Shown here: positions 24,402 through 34,552 of the stretch, one piece after another | Position numbering within the stretch: position 1 is the stretch's first letter | How the letters are laid out: each line of letters opens with the position of its first letter | Assembly (NCBI GenBank): GCA_002104895.1 | Contig: MCFG01000327.1 | Span: 42,501-80,810 of the forward strand | DNA: 38,310 bases | Direction of reading: 5' to 3' | DNA from: Anaeromyces robustus | Taxonomy: Eukaryota; Neocallimastigomycota; Neocallimastigomycetes; Neocallimastigales; Neocallimastigaceae | Program-made: the position numbers and the translations under genes | Notes under the pieces: model-generated | Told to the model about the DNA's origin: nothing | Databases searched by the model: none | The model's input: only the letters and a program-made list of their open reading frames with translations

Positions 24402-24562
24402 AAAAACAAAAAATAAAAAACAAAAAATAAAAAATAAAAAATAAAAAACATAAAATAAAAAACAAAAAATAAAAATAAAAATAAAAATAAAATAAAACCA
24501 AATAAAAGAAATAAAAGGAAATAAAATAAAATAAATAAAAAACAATAATAAAATAAAAATAA

Positions 24563-24595
<33 letters not shown>

Positions 24596-25329
24596 AAAAA
24601 ATTAAAAAATAAAAAACAAATAGAAACTAAAAAAAAATAGAATAAAATAAATTATATATTACTTAAAACATTAAAACATTAATAAAAAATTAAAACAAAT
24701 ATATTACAAAATTAAAAAAAAAAAGAAAGAAAGAAAATGAGAAATAGTTTATGAAATTTAATAGTTTGTAAGTGTATTTATGTGTGTATGTATGTGTATT
24801 ATTAACTATTAATTGTATTATGGTTCATTATTTTTATTATAATTATTTATTCTTAATATTTATTATTATATTTATTATTATTATTATTATTATTATTACA
24901 ATAATTTATTTATTTATTTACTCTTTTTTTTTTTATCCACTTTTAGTTTTTTATTTTCACTATTTATCATATTTACTATCTCATCCACTCTTTAAAAATA
25001 AAGTTTAATTTTTTAGTCTATAAAAAAATAAAAATAAAAAATAAAAATAGAAATATTAAAACATTTTTTGTTTTACATAAAAATTTTTTTGTTTTACAAT
25101 ATAATATTGTTATTGTTAAAAAATGTATAGAAAATACTATTTAAATATTTTAAACTTTTTGTTTTTGTTTTTTGTTTTTGTTTTATAAAAATGTAAAAAA
25201 AAAAAAGAAAAAAAAAATTTTTTTTCTTAATTACTAAAATAGAAATATAAAGAAAATAAATAGTTTTAAACATTTTGTCTTTTTTTTATTTTTATTATTA
25301 TTATTATTAAAGTTTGTTATCATTTATTC

Positions 25330-25364
<35 letters not shown>

Positions 25365-26209
25365 GTTTATTTCCATTTTTCTTATGATAATCGTAATAAA
25401 AAAAGAATTTTAATAAATATAAAAAATATAAATATAATTAAATTATTGTACATATTATTATATATTATTATATTAATATATATTTAATACTAATATTAAT
25501 ATATTTATATCGATTAGATTTATCATCCATCCATAAATAAAGATTTTTTTTTTAATAATAATAATTAAAAAAAAAAAGAAACCATTTTTATTAAAAATGA
25601 TAAAAAAAAAGATTTTATTTTTCTGTATTTTTATTTATTATATTTTTTTTTTTGAATATAAATAAAAATATAATTAATAGAAATAATTAATAAATTTATA
25701 TATATATATATATTTTATTTTTTTTTCAATAATTATATAGTTTTACTTTTTTTTTTATTTAAATTTAAACCATTTTCTTTTTTTCACTTTTTAATGTAAC
25801 AAAAAAAATTTTTTTCACTCTTTTTTTTTTAAACTTTAATTATTATTGAAATATATAATTTTGTGTTCTTGGACATTTTTTTGTTAATTTATTTTATATT
25901 TTGTAACCACATTGTTTAATATAATTATTGATAAATTAAATTAAATAAAAAAAAAATACTAAATAAAATTTAAATTTAAACAAAAAAAAAAAATAAAAAT
26001 AAAAAAATAAAAAAAATTATCAATATTGAAAAATTTTTCAATAATATATATTAAATATATTTTATATATAATAACAAATATATTTAATATATATAATAAT
26101 AAATATATAATATAATTATAATAATATCATAATATATCATATAATATATTGAATAAATAATAATTATAAAAGTTACAAAATTAATATTTTTTTTTTATAT
26201 CACTTTTTT

Positions 26210-26243
<34 letters not shown>

Positions 26244-27297
26244 TAATAATAATATTATTATTATTGACAATTCTTTTTTTTTTTCCATTCTTAATATTTT
26301 TTTATAATAATTATTAATCATTATAAAAAATCTATAAATATTAATGATTAAATATTAATATATATAAATATAATATAAATTTTATAAATATATATATAAT
26401 TATTTATTTATATAATTATTTATTTATTTATTTAAATAATTATTTATTTATTTATTTATATAATTATTTATTTAATTATATAATTGTTTATTTATTTATA
26501 TAATTATTTATTTATATAATTATTTAACTATATAATTATTTGTTTAATTATTTAAATGTATATGTTTAAAAACCTTTTTTTCTATTTTATTTTTTTATTT
26601 TATTATATTTTATTTTATTTTAATATGAATAAATATGGAAGGTTTATCATAAAAAGAAAAATAGAAATGATAATTTAACCAATACAAAATTGAAAAACAA
26701 ATAAAAAAATCCTTTTTTTTTTTATTTTTGTTTTTTTTTTTTGTTTTTACAACAAAATTAATACTTAATTAATGAATGATCATGATCATGGATGGATGAT
26801 CATGAATCAAAAATAAAAAATAAAAATAAAAATAAATAAATAAATAAATATTAATGAATAAATAAATTATTAATAAATAAATAAATAAATACATAAATAA
26901 TAAATTATACATAAATAAATGGAAATAAAAGCATAATAAATTAATTAAAAACAATTAAAAAAAGAAAAAAGAAAAAAGAAAAAAACAAAAAAAAATAAAA
27001 AAAAAAGTTTATTTAGTTTCAAAACAAAAAAAAAAGAATATTAAATTTTTACTTTGTATTTGATTAAAAAAAAAAAATAGTAGCAAAAGAAAACCAATAG
27101 AAAAAAAAAAATTTTTTTTTTTAATGGAAAAAAATAATTAATTAATTAATTAATAAAATAATAAATAAATAAATAATAGAAAAGAATTTTTTAAAACAAA
27201 AAAAAATTATATTTATAATAATACCATAAATAGAAAAAAAGAAGGATAAAAAAAATTATGGTATGCAATAATAATCAAAAAAATGTGGTATGAAGAA
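24402..27297. other. Spacer between secreted genes 1 and 2
   Basis: A-rich sequence with AAAAT runs (24410-24600), ATT runs near 24870 and 25340, and TTTATTTATATAATTA repeats (26390-26540). A small palindrome GATCATGATCATG lies near 26777. No gene or RNA was recognised. Confidence 0.5.
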
Positions 27298-27308
27298 TAT
27301 AAATACAT
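27298..27308 (+). promoter_or_regulatory. Shared TATA element of secreted gene 2
   Basis: TATAAATACAT, 388 bases before the ATG. The leader is longer than in the paralogues because of the TATAA array. Confidence 0.75.
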
Positions 27309-27404
27309 ACTAAATGTACTTTCTTTTGTAAACTCTTCACGCAAATAAAAAAAAAATAAAAAAAAATAAAAAAAATAAAAAAAAAATAAAAAAAATAAAA
27401 AAAA

Positions 27405-27423
27405 CATAAATTATTTAATAATA
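27405..27423 (+). repeat. 5' arm of the 19-bp inverted repeat, gene 2
   Basis: CATAAATTATTTAATAATA, identical to the arms of genes 1 and 3. Its reverse complement is at 28941-28959. Confidence 0.85.
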
Positions 27424-27593
27424 AAATAAAAATAAAAATAAAAAACTAAAAAATAAAAATCAAAATAAAATAAACTAAAAAACTAAAAAAACAAAAATAA
27501 CAAAAATTAAAATAATAAAAATTAAATTTATATAATACAATATAATATAATATAATATAATATTATATAAAATAATATATAATTATATAATAC

Positions 27594-27666
27594 AATATAA
27601 TATAATATAATATAATATAATATAATATAATATAATATAATATAATATAATATAATATAATATAAT
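27594..27666. repeat. TATAA pentanucleotide array in the gene 2 leader
   Basis: About 14 uninterrupted TATAA copies, with related degenerate units from 27536. They end only 20 bases before the start codon of gene 2. The paralogues lack the array. Confidence 0.9.
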
Positions 27667-27685
27667 CCAGTATATTAAATACAAA

Positions 27686-28642
27686 ATGAATTTTAAAACT
27701 CTTTTAAGTATTTCTACATTTTCCTTAATTGGTGCTATTAATGCTGCTCCAATTAGCAATGATTGTCCATGTAATAATCGTTGTCAAGGTTATTTATTAC
27801 AATTTAATAATGCCTACACTTGTCTTACACCAGCCAATTTTATTACTTTAAAAGATAAACATTGTGTTAATGTTAAAGGATTTTACAGTAATCAAACTAA
27901 TATTTATTGTATTGATGAAGAAAACTCTACTATTGATATGTGTAATAAAAGTTCTAAAAAATACAATTATGATAAATGTATGAGAAATATTGTTAGTAAG
28001 GGTAGAGAATACAAAATTGATATTGATGTTTATGGAGAAGAAGTTCTTAAAGCTGAAAATTATTGTAATAAAACTTTTGGAGGTTTATTTTTATCCTCTA
28101 GTGATGATACTCAATATATTTGTCTCAAAAAAAATGCTAATGAAGCTTATAGAGCAGATTGTATTATGAATGCTAAAGATAAATCAGAACCAATGTGTGT
28201 TGAAGATACAAATATTAATGTTTGTGATAGAAGAAATGGTAATGTTGATTATGAAAAATGTTTAGATTTCCTTATGGATATTGGTCATCAAAATCATATA
28301 TCATTTGAAGAAGTTTTAATGAATAAAATGAGACGTGAGGCCAATTTAAAAGGAATAAAAACAGAATGTGGAAATAAAAAAGGATTTTTCTATAAGAAAT
28401 CTTACAGTAATTATGCTTGTTTAGTTAAACCAGATACCAGTAGAAAGGATTATAATGAAACAAATGATTTACAAAAATCATGTGAAGCTAAAAATGGTAT
28501 ATACTTTATGAATTCTAATAATGGTGAATATATTTGTTTAGGAATAAATGAATTAAAAAGATCATGTGAAGATGAAAATGGAGTTTTTTTAACCAATTCT
28601 AAGGGTGAATATAATTGTCTTTCTAAACCAAAGAAGAATTAA
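27686..28642 (+). CDS. Small secreted Cys-rich protein 2 (two full, three half modules)
   Basis: A 318-residue paralogue of the flanking genes. The signal peptide MNFKTLLSISTFSLIGAINA is followed by module 1, very close to gene 1 (NRCQGYLLQFNNAYTCLTP). Module 2 starts near C127 and is diverged. Three C-terminal half modules then start near C228, C266 and C294. Each has only the first two Cys and the CxxxNGxxxxNSxxGEYxCL plan, and each is 28-38 residues long. A Lys-rich hydrophilic segment links module 2 to the halves. It is secreted, with function unknown. Its third-position AT bias is stronger than in gene 3, suggesting lower expression or weaker constraint. Confidence 0.88.
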   Translation: MNFKTLLSISTFSLIGAINAAPISNDCPCNNRCQGYLLQFNNAYTCLTPANFITLKDKHCVNVKGFYSNQTNIYCIDEENSTIDMCNKSSKKYNYDKCMRNIVSKGREYKIDIDVYGEEVLKAENYCNKTFGGLFLSSSDDTQYICLKKNANEAYRADCIMNAKDKSEPMCVEDTNINVCDRRNGNVDYEKCLDFLMDIGHQNHISFEEVLMNKMRREANLKGIKTECGNKKGFFYKKSYSNYACLVKPDTSRKDYNETNDLQKSCEAKNGIYFMNSNNGEYICLGINELKRSCEDENGVFLTNSKGEYNCLSKPKKN

Positions 28643-28915
28643 TAAAACTAAAATAAATAATACCAATAATAATAAATGAAATTTAAATAATTAAATATAT
28701 AATAATATTTTTAAATATATATATATAGACTTTTTTTATTTTATTTTATGATAATATTTTATTAAATATTATAAAGAAATAAAATAAATAAAAAAAAATC
28801 TTCAAAATAATTCAATATAATATATTATAATATATTATAATATAATATATAATATAATATAATACAATTAATATAATATAATATTTTTTAAAATAATATA
28901 ATAAGATTTTTTTAA

Positions 28916-28925
28916 TTTAATATGC
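28916..28925 (+). promoter_or_regulatory. Conserved 3' decamer, gene 2
   Basis: TTTAATATGC, 25 bases before the 3' repeat arm, as in the paralogues. Confidence 0.55.
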
Positions 28926-28940
28926 AAAAATTAAATTAAA

Positions 28941-28959
28941 TATTATTAAATAATTTATG
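28941..28959 (-). repeat. 3' arm of the inverted repeat, gene 2
   Basis: TATTATTAAATAATTTATG, exact reverse complement of 27405-27423, 298 bases after the stop. Confidence 0.85.
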
Positions 28960-31093
28960 GATAACAAAAAAAAAAAAAATTAAAAATAAGAAAACAAAGC
29001 AAAAATAAAACAAACAAAAGAAAGAAACCAAATAAAAAAAAAACAACAATAAAAGTAAAAAAATAAAAAATAAAAAATAAAAATAAAAAATAATAAAAAT
29101 AATAAAAAAAATAAAAAAAAGTTGTGAAAACAATTAAAAAAAAAAAAAAAAAAACATAAAACAATAAAAAGAACAAATTAAAAAAATAATAATAATACAT
29201 AAAAAAGAACAAATATAAAAATAAAAATAAAAAAATAATAATAAAATACTAATGATTAAACAATAAAATAAAATATAAAGAAAACAAAAAATAATAATTA
29301 TAAAAATATTAATTATACAAGAAGAATTAAAAAAAAAAAAAAAAAAAAAAAGCAATATTATCAATATATTAATAAATATTAAAGATTAAATATATAATAA
29401 TATTAATATTTATCATACCAATGATAATAAATAATAAAATAATAATAAATAAAAAATAAAAGACAATATATATATATATGTAAAAATTAAGGATAAATAA
29501 TAAATAATATTATATATATATATATGTAAAAATTAAATTAAAAAGTCAAGAAACAAAGTAATCAAGTAAAATAAAGACCGAAAAAAAAAAAACTAAAAAC
29601 TAAAAACTAAAAGCTAGAATTAAAAAGAAAAAGAAATTTTTTGTATATTTATTGTGTTAGTGTTTATATGTAAAAAAAAAAAAAGAGTATTTTGTTTAAT
29701 CTCTTTTTTTTTTTTTTAATTTATTGAAAAACAAATATATATAAAAGAAATGAAATATAAACATTCCTTTTTTTTTTCTTTTTCATATTCTTTTATCAAA
29801 TATCATGTCATGTCCATATCATAAAATTATGTCATTATGTCCATATCCATAATATCCTATCTTAATTTATTTATTTATTTATTTAATTGTTATGTTTTAT
29901 CAATTTAACTTTTTAAGGCAGTAACAAAAAAGATAAAAAGTCAAATAATGTATTTGTATTAATATTAAATGTATTTATTTATTCATTTATTTATTTATTC
30001 ATTTATTTAATTACTTATTTAATTATTTATTTATTATTTATTTATTTATTTATTTACTTATTCATTTACTTATTAATATGATAATTGTAAAATGGATTTT
30101 TTTTTTATGCTTTTTTGTTTTCTTGTTTTGTTTTTGTTTTGTTTTGTTTTATTTTATTATTAATTATTAATTCTTTATTTTTTATTTTATTATTTTTTAA
30201 ACTTTTTTTTTTTTATATGAGAAATTAAGATGTTTTATCAAGTTTTTTTTTTTTTTTAATCTTTGTAACCCGTTTTTTTTTTTTTTTTATTTTTTGTAAT
30301 CCGTTTATTTTTTTTTTTTTTTTTTAAATTATATTTATTATAATAATAATACTTTACATTTTATTTTATAATAAATTATATTAAATAAACATCTACCTAA
30401 ATATTCTTATTTATTCTTATTTATTCTTATTTATTCTTATTTATTTAGATTATTCTATAATTATTCTATAATTACTTTGTTATTAAATACATTTTTTATT
30501 TTGTTTTATTATAGCTTTTTTTGTTTTTCTATATTTATATTTTAGTTATTGAATAACATTTTTATTGTCTTGTCTTTTCATCTCATTTTTTTTTTCCTTT
30601 TTTTGAATTTTAATAACAAAACAAAAAAAAAAAAAAAAACTTAAAAATAATTGTTTTATGACTTAACCTTATTTCAATAACAATGAAAATAAGATTTATC
30701 ATATTTCAATACAATGAAAATAAGGTTAAGTTTACAAAATAATTTCATATCCATAATTAATAAATAAATAAATAAAATAAATACATACATACATAAATAC
30801 ATACATACATAAACAAATAAATAATTTTTATATATCTTTATATTTTTTATTTTTATAAATATTTTATAAATTTTTATTTTTTTGTGTTCTCATTTATTAT
30901 GCTTCTATTTAATATTTTATTTTATTAAACTAATATTCATTAAATTTATTCATAATAATTTTTTTTATTAAAATATTATTAATTAATAATTTTAAAAATT
31001 TAAAAGTATGATAAACTATGATAAAAACAATTTAAAAAAAAAAAACTTTAAAAATAAATAAATAAAAAAAAATTTTTTTAACTTAACAATAAT

Positions 31094-31136
<43 letters not shown>

Positions 31137-32030
31137 TTATTTATTCATTCATTTATTTAATAATTTAATAAAGTTTTTTAATTTATGATTTTCTGTAAAT
31201 TAAAATTTTCTGTATATTAAAAAAAAAAAAAAGTTTATTATTAATAATTAATTTTATTCTATAGAATTTCTGAATTTTTGATCAGTAAAAAAAAAAAAAA
31301 ATTTTTTTTTTTTTGTATCTAAAAAAATTGTTACAAAAAAAAAAAAAAATTAATTTTAATAAAAATTAAAACAATAATAAATAATTTGATAATTTAATAA
31401 TTTGATAATTTAATAATTAATAAAAAAAAAAAAAAAAAAAAAAAACTTTAAAAAAAAAAAAACCCAAGAAATAAAAAACAAAATTTAGAAACAAAAACAA
31501 AAAAATAAGAACAAAATTAAAATTAAAAAAAAAAATTAAAAAAAAAATTAAAAAAAAAAAAAAAAAAAGAGGAAATTTTTTTAATAAAATATAAAGTTTA
31601 TATTATTAATTTTAATTAATTCATTATTAAATATTAATTATTAAATTATTAAATTATATATTTATATTAATACTATTCAATTCAATACTATTCAATACTA
31701 TTCAATACTATTCAATATCAATACTATTCTATAGTATTAATATTATATTATTAATATATGTAAAAAAATAATTTATTTACATTTTTTATATATGTTTATC
31801 TTGTTATCTCTATATAATATAATAAAAATTTTATATTATTAATTATATGGAGATAAAATAAAATAAAATAAAAAACAAAAAGTTAAATTAATAAATTAAA
31901 ATAATTAAAAAATGTTTATTATTTTTCATTCTATCATAATTCATCTGTTTTTTTTTTTTTAGTATTAATATTATTATTAATATTATTTTAATCTTTAATT
32001 TTTTTTTTTTAATTTCAAAAAAAAAAAAAG
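28960..32030. other. Spacer between secreted genes 2 and 3
   Basis: A-rich then T-rich DNA with ATTT runs (29960-30065, 31090-31150), paired ATCATGTCCATAT-like repeats near 29805-29850, TTATTCTTATTTATTCTTA units at 30405-30445, and the hairpin listed at 30661. No gene was recognised. Confidence 0.5.
30661..30731. repeat. Nested inverted repeat
   Basis: Outer 14-bp arms ACTTAACCTTATTT (30661-30674) and AAATAAGGTTAAGT (30718-30731) are exact complements. The interior carries two direct repeats of CAAT-ATGAAAATAAG and near-palindromic TTTCAATAACAATGAAA, allowing a compound hairpin. Confidence 0.75.
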
Positions 32031-32042
32031 TATAAATACATG
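32031..32042 (+). promoter_or_regulatory. Shared TATA element of secreted gene 3
   Basis: TATAAATACATG, 214 bases before the ATG and followed by a T/C-rich stretch. Confidence 0.75.
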
Positions 32043-32151
32043 TACAATTCAGCAATTCTTTTTTTTTCTTTGCGAAATAATATAATAAAAAATATTATAT
32101 AAAAAAAACAAAAAAAAAATAAAATAAAACAAAAACAAAAAAAACAAAAAA

Positions 32152-32170
32152 CATAAATTATTTAATAATA
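32152..32170 (+). repeat. 5' arm of the 19-bp inverted repeat, gene 3
   Basis: CATAAATTATTTAATAATA, identical to genes 1 and 2, 75 bases before the ATG. Its partner is at 33648-33666. Confidence 0.85.
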
Positions 32171-32244
32171 AAAAAACTAATAAAAAATAAACTAATTTAA
32201 TTTAATATATTTTTTATAAAAACTAAACTAAAACAAAAATCAAA

Positions 32245-33501
32245 ATGAATTTCAAGGCTATTTTATCTCTTACTGCTTTATCTTTCATTGGTGCTATTAA
32301 CGCTGCTCCAGTTAACAACTGCAGAGGTTACGAATTATCTTTCGATAATATTAAGGTCGCTTGTATTGTTCCAGCTGAAGGTAACGAAAGTTTAAGATAC
32401 AGTACTCACTGTGCTGAAGTTACTCCATTCGGATCTTCTCAAACTAAGATTTACTGTATTGATGAAGCTAAAACTAATATTAACAACTGTAAGGTTAGTT
32501 CTAAGGATTACAACTATGACTTATGTATGAAATTACTTTACTTCACTGGTAAGGACAAACAATTAAATATTGATGTTCACAATGAAGCTTTAGTTAGAGC
32601 TCAACATGACTGTCGTTTAAAGAATGGTTTAGAATTAACTCTTGATGGTAAGAAGTTCGCTTGTATTGAACCAATTAGTAATGAAGCTGATGTTTCTGAT
32701 TCTGTTTGTGTTTCCATTGATGGTTACGACACCCCATACTGTATTAAGAGTAACAACACTAACATTAAATCTTGTGATAAGGATTCTAATGAATACAATC
32801 TTAACTACTGTTTAAGATTCCTTTCTTCTGCTGGTAGAATTAACAAATTATCTGTTGATCTCTACGCTCCATCTAAGAATGGTAAGAGAACTTTTGGTCC
32901 AGATAATTACTGTAGAAACAAGAATGGTATTTACTTATCTTTCAATAATGGTAAATATGTTTGTATTACTCCACAAGCTCAACATGCTAACGAAAGCAAT
33001 GACGGTAAAACTCATTGTGTTACTGTTAAGAAGCACAATTACAATTACAATGAAGAACCAGCTAAGGCTCAAGTTTACTGTGTTGATGAATCACTTACCA
33101 ACGATAACAACTGTAATGTTCACTCTGATATTTACGATTACAACAGTTGTATGCAATACGTTACTTCCGTTGGTAGAAGCAATGACTACAGTATTGATGT
33201 TTACTCTGATAAACAAGAATGTGAAGACAACAAAGGTGTTTACTTAAGTTTTGATGATAAGAAGTATGTATGTCTTGTTGCTAACCCAAAAGAAGACAGA
33301 AGAGAAAAGCACTGTCTTACTCTTAAGAAATACACTTATGGTAATGAACAATCTAAGAACGAACTTTACTGTATTCGTGAACAAAACACTAACAACAGTA
33401 ACTGTAACATTCACTCTAAGAACTATGATTACAACAGTTGTATGCAATATGTTGTTTCTGTCGGTAGATCTAACAACTACAAGATTGACGTTGCTAACTA
33501 A
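32245..33501 (+). CDS. Secreted Cys-rich protein 3 (four modules), probably highly expressed
   Basis: A 418-residue protein. Signal peptide MNFKAILSLTALSFIGAINA is followed by four regular copies of the roughly 100-residue six-Cys module, starting near C26, C123, C223 and C326. Each copy reads CxxxNGxYLSFxxxKYxCI/L, then HC, YCI/V, NC, and YDYNSCMQYV-type Cys, ending in a short Tyr/Asp strand (YSIDVYS, YKIDVAN). Modules 3 and 4 are nearly identical at their ends, implying recent internal duplication. Codon use differs from its neighbours (AAC, AAG, TAC, TTC are frequent), a sign of strong expression in AT-rich fungi. It is secreted and disulfide-rich. Its role is unknown; a wall, adhesion or secreted structural function is only a guess. 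Confidence 0.9.
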   Translation: MNFKAILSLTALSFIGAINAAPVNNCRGYELSFDNIKVACIVPAEGNESLRYSTHCAEVTPFGSSQTKIYCIDEAKTNINNCKVSSKDYNYDLCMKLLYFTGKDKQLNIDVHNEALVRAQHDCRLKNGLELTLDGKKFACIEPISNEADVSDSVCVSIDGYDTPYCIKSNNTNIKSCDKDSNEYNLNYCLRFLSSAGRINKLSVDLYAPSKNGKRTFGPDNYCRNKNGIYLSFNNGKYVCITPQAQHANESNDGKTHCVTVKKHNYNYNEEPAKAQVYCVDESLTNDNNCNVHSDIYDYNSCMQYVTSVGRSNDYSIDVYSDKQECEDNKGVYLSFDDKKYVCLVANPKEDRREKHCLTLKKYTYGNEQSKNELYCIREQNTNNSNCNIHSKNYDYNSCMQYVVSVGRSNNYKIDVAN

Positions 33502-33612
33502 ACGGATATAAAAAAGCTTTTAATTCAAAAAAAATTTATATAGAGTATTAATTTTTTTTACTAAGTAATATTTTATGAAATATTATGATAAAAAAAAATT
33601 AAAAAAAATTCT

Positions 33613-33622
33613 TTTAATATGC
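33613..33622 (+). promoter_or_regulatory. Conserved 3' decamer, gene 3
   Basis: TTTAATATGC, 35 bases before the 3' repeat arm. Upstream, TTTTATGAAATATTATKA-type sequence also matches the gene 1 3' region. Confidence 0.55.
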
Positions 33623-33647
33623 TAAATTATAAAATAAAAAAAAAAAA

Positions 33648-33666
33648 TATTATTAAATAATTTATG
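33648..33666 (-). repeat. 3' arm of the inverted repeat, gene 3
   Basis: TATTATTAAATAATTTATG, exact reverse complement of 32152-32170, 146 bases after the stop. Confidence 0.85.
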
Positions 33667-34312
33667 GTCAAAATAAAAAAAAAATTAAAAATTAAAAATA
33701 AAAATAAAAACAAAAACAAAAAAAAAAACAAAAAAAAAAACAAAAAAAATAAAATAAAAATGAAGAAAAAATAAAACAAAAATAAAAACAAAAAAAAAAC
33801 AAAATAAAAACAAAAACAAACAAACAAAAAAAAATAAAACAAAATTAAAAAACAAAAAAATAAAATAAAAAATAAAAAATAAAAACAATAAAAATAAAAC
33901 AAAATAAAATAAAAAATACTTATTATTTACTTAACAAAAGAAATAAAAAAAATAAATAAAAAAAATAATTTAGCATAATTAAAATTAAAAAATAATATTA
34001 ATATATTATCAAAAAAAAAAATAAATAATAAAAAAATAATTTATTTATTTAATTCTATTATATTTAATAGGAAAAAAAACATCATATATTAATAACAATT
34101 ATAAAATCATAAAATAACTAAAATTTATAAACTATAATAAAAACAAAAAAAAATAACAAATACAAATAAAAAAAAGCAAACAAACATTATAAAAAATATA
34201 ATTTTTATGATTTGTCTATTTTTTTTATATTTTTTTTTTATTTTTAGTGTTTATGTGGTTTTAAATTTCTTTTTTTTTGTGTGTGTAATATATAATATAT
34301 ATTAATTAATCA
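33667..34312. other. A-rich spacer
   Basis: CAAAAA/TAAAA-rich DNA with no gene. It separates the secreted-protein cluster from the retrocopy cluster. Confidence 0.5.
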
Positions 34313-34391
34313 TTTGTTAAAAAAACACATGGAAGTGTATTCTCTTCCTTTAGTCTAAAAAAAAAAAAAAAAAAAATTTGTTAAAAAAACA
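34313..34391 (+). mobile_element. 49-bp retro-insert with 15-bp target duplication
   Basis: TTTGTTAAAAAAACA occurs at 34313-34327 and 34377-34391. Between them is CATGGAAGTG through TTTAGTCT plus about 20 A. The body equals the last bases of the larger copy ending at 36535, so this is a severely 5'-truncated copy of that element. Confidence 0.82.
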
Positions 34392-34411
34392 AAAAAAAAT
34401 TAGATATTAAT

Positions 34412-34473
34412 AAATTATAAAGTCACATGTATGTTTATTTTAAATTAATAATATAAATAAAGATTAATCCTAG

Positions 34474-34530
<57 letters not shown>
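34412..34530 (+). mobile_element. Second copy of the GTCACATG...TAGTCT retro-insert
   Basis: The 58-nt body at 34422-34479 matches the minus-strand insert at 2625-2699 base for base. It carries a poly(A) tail of about 41 bases and is flanked by AAATTATAAA at 34412-34421 and 34521-34530 (part of which is ambiguous with the tail). Confidence 0.72.
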
Positions 34531-34531
<1 letters not shown>

Positions 34532-34552
34532 TAGTAGGTTGGTAAAAGTTAA

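Noticed and set aside
26769-29364. Several Phe/Tyr/Ile-rich minus-strand frames
   Set aside because: They are translations of A-rich spacer DNA. No mixed-composition protein segment was found in them.
32855-33511. Overlapping frames inside secreted gene 3
   Set aside because: They are shadows of the well-supported four-module frame, with no signal peptide or Cys pattern.
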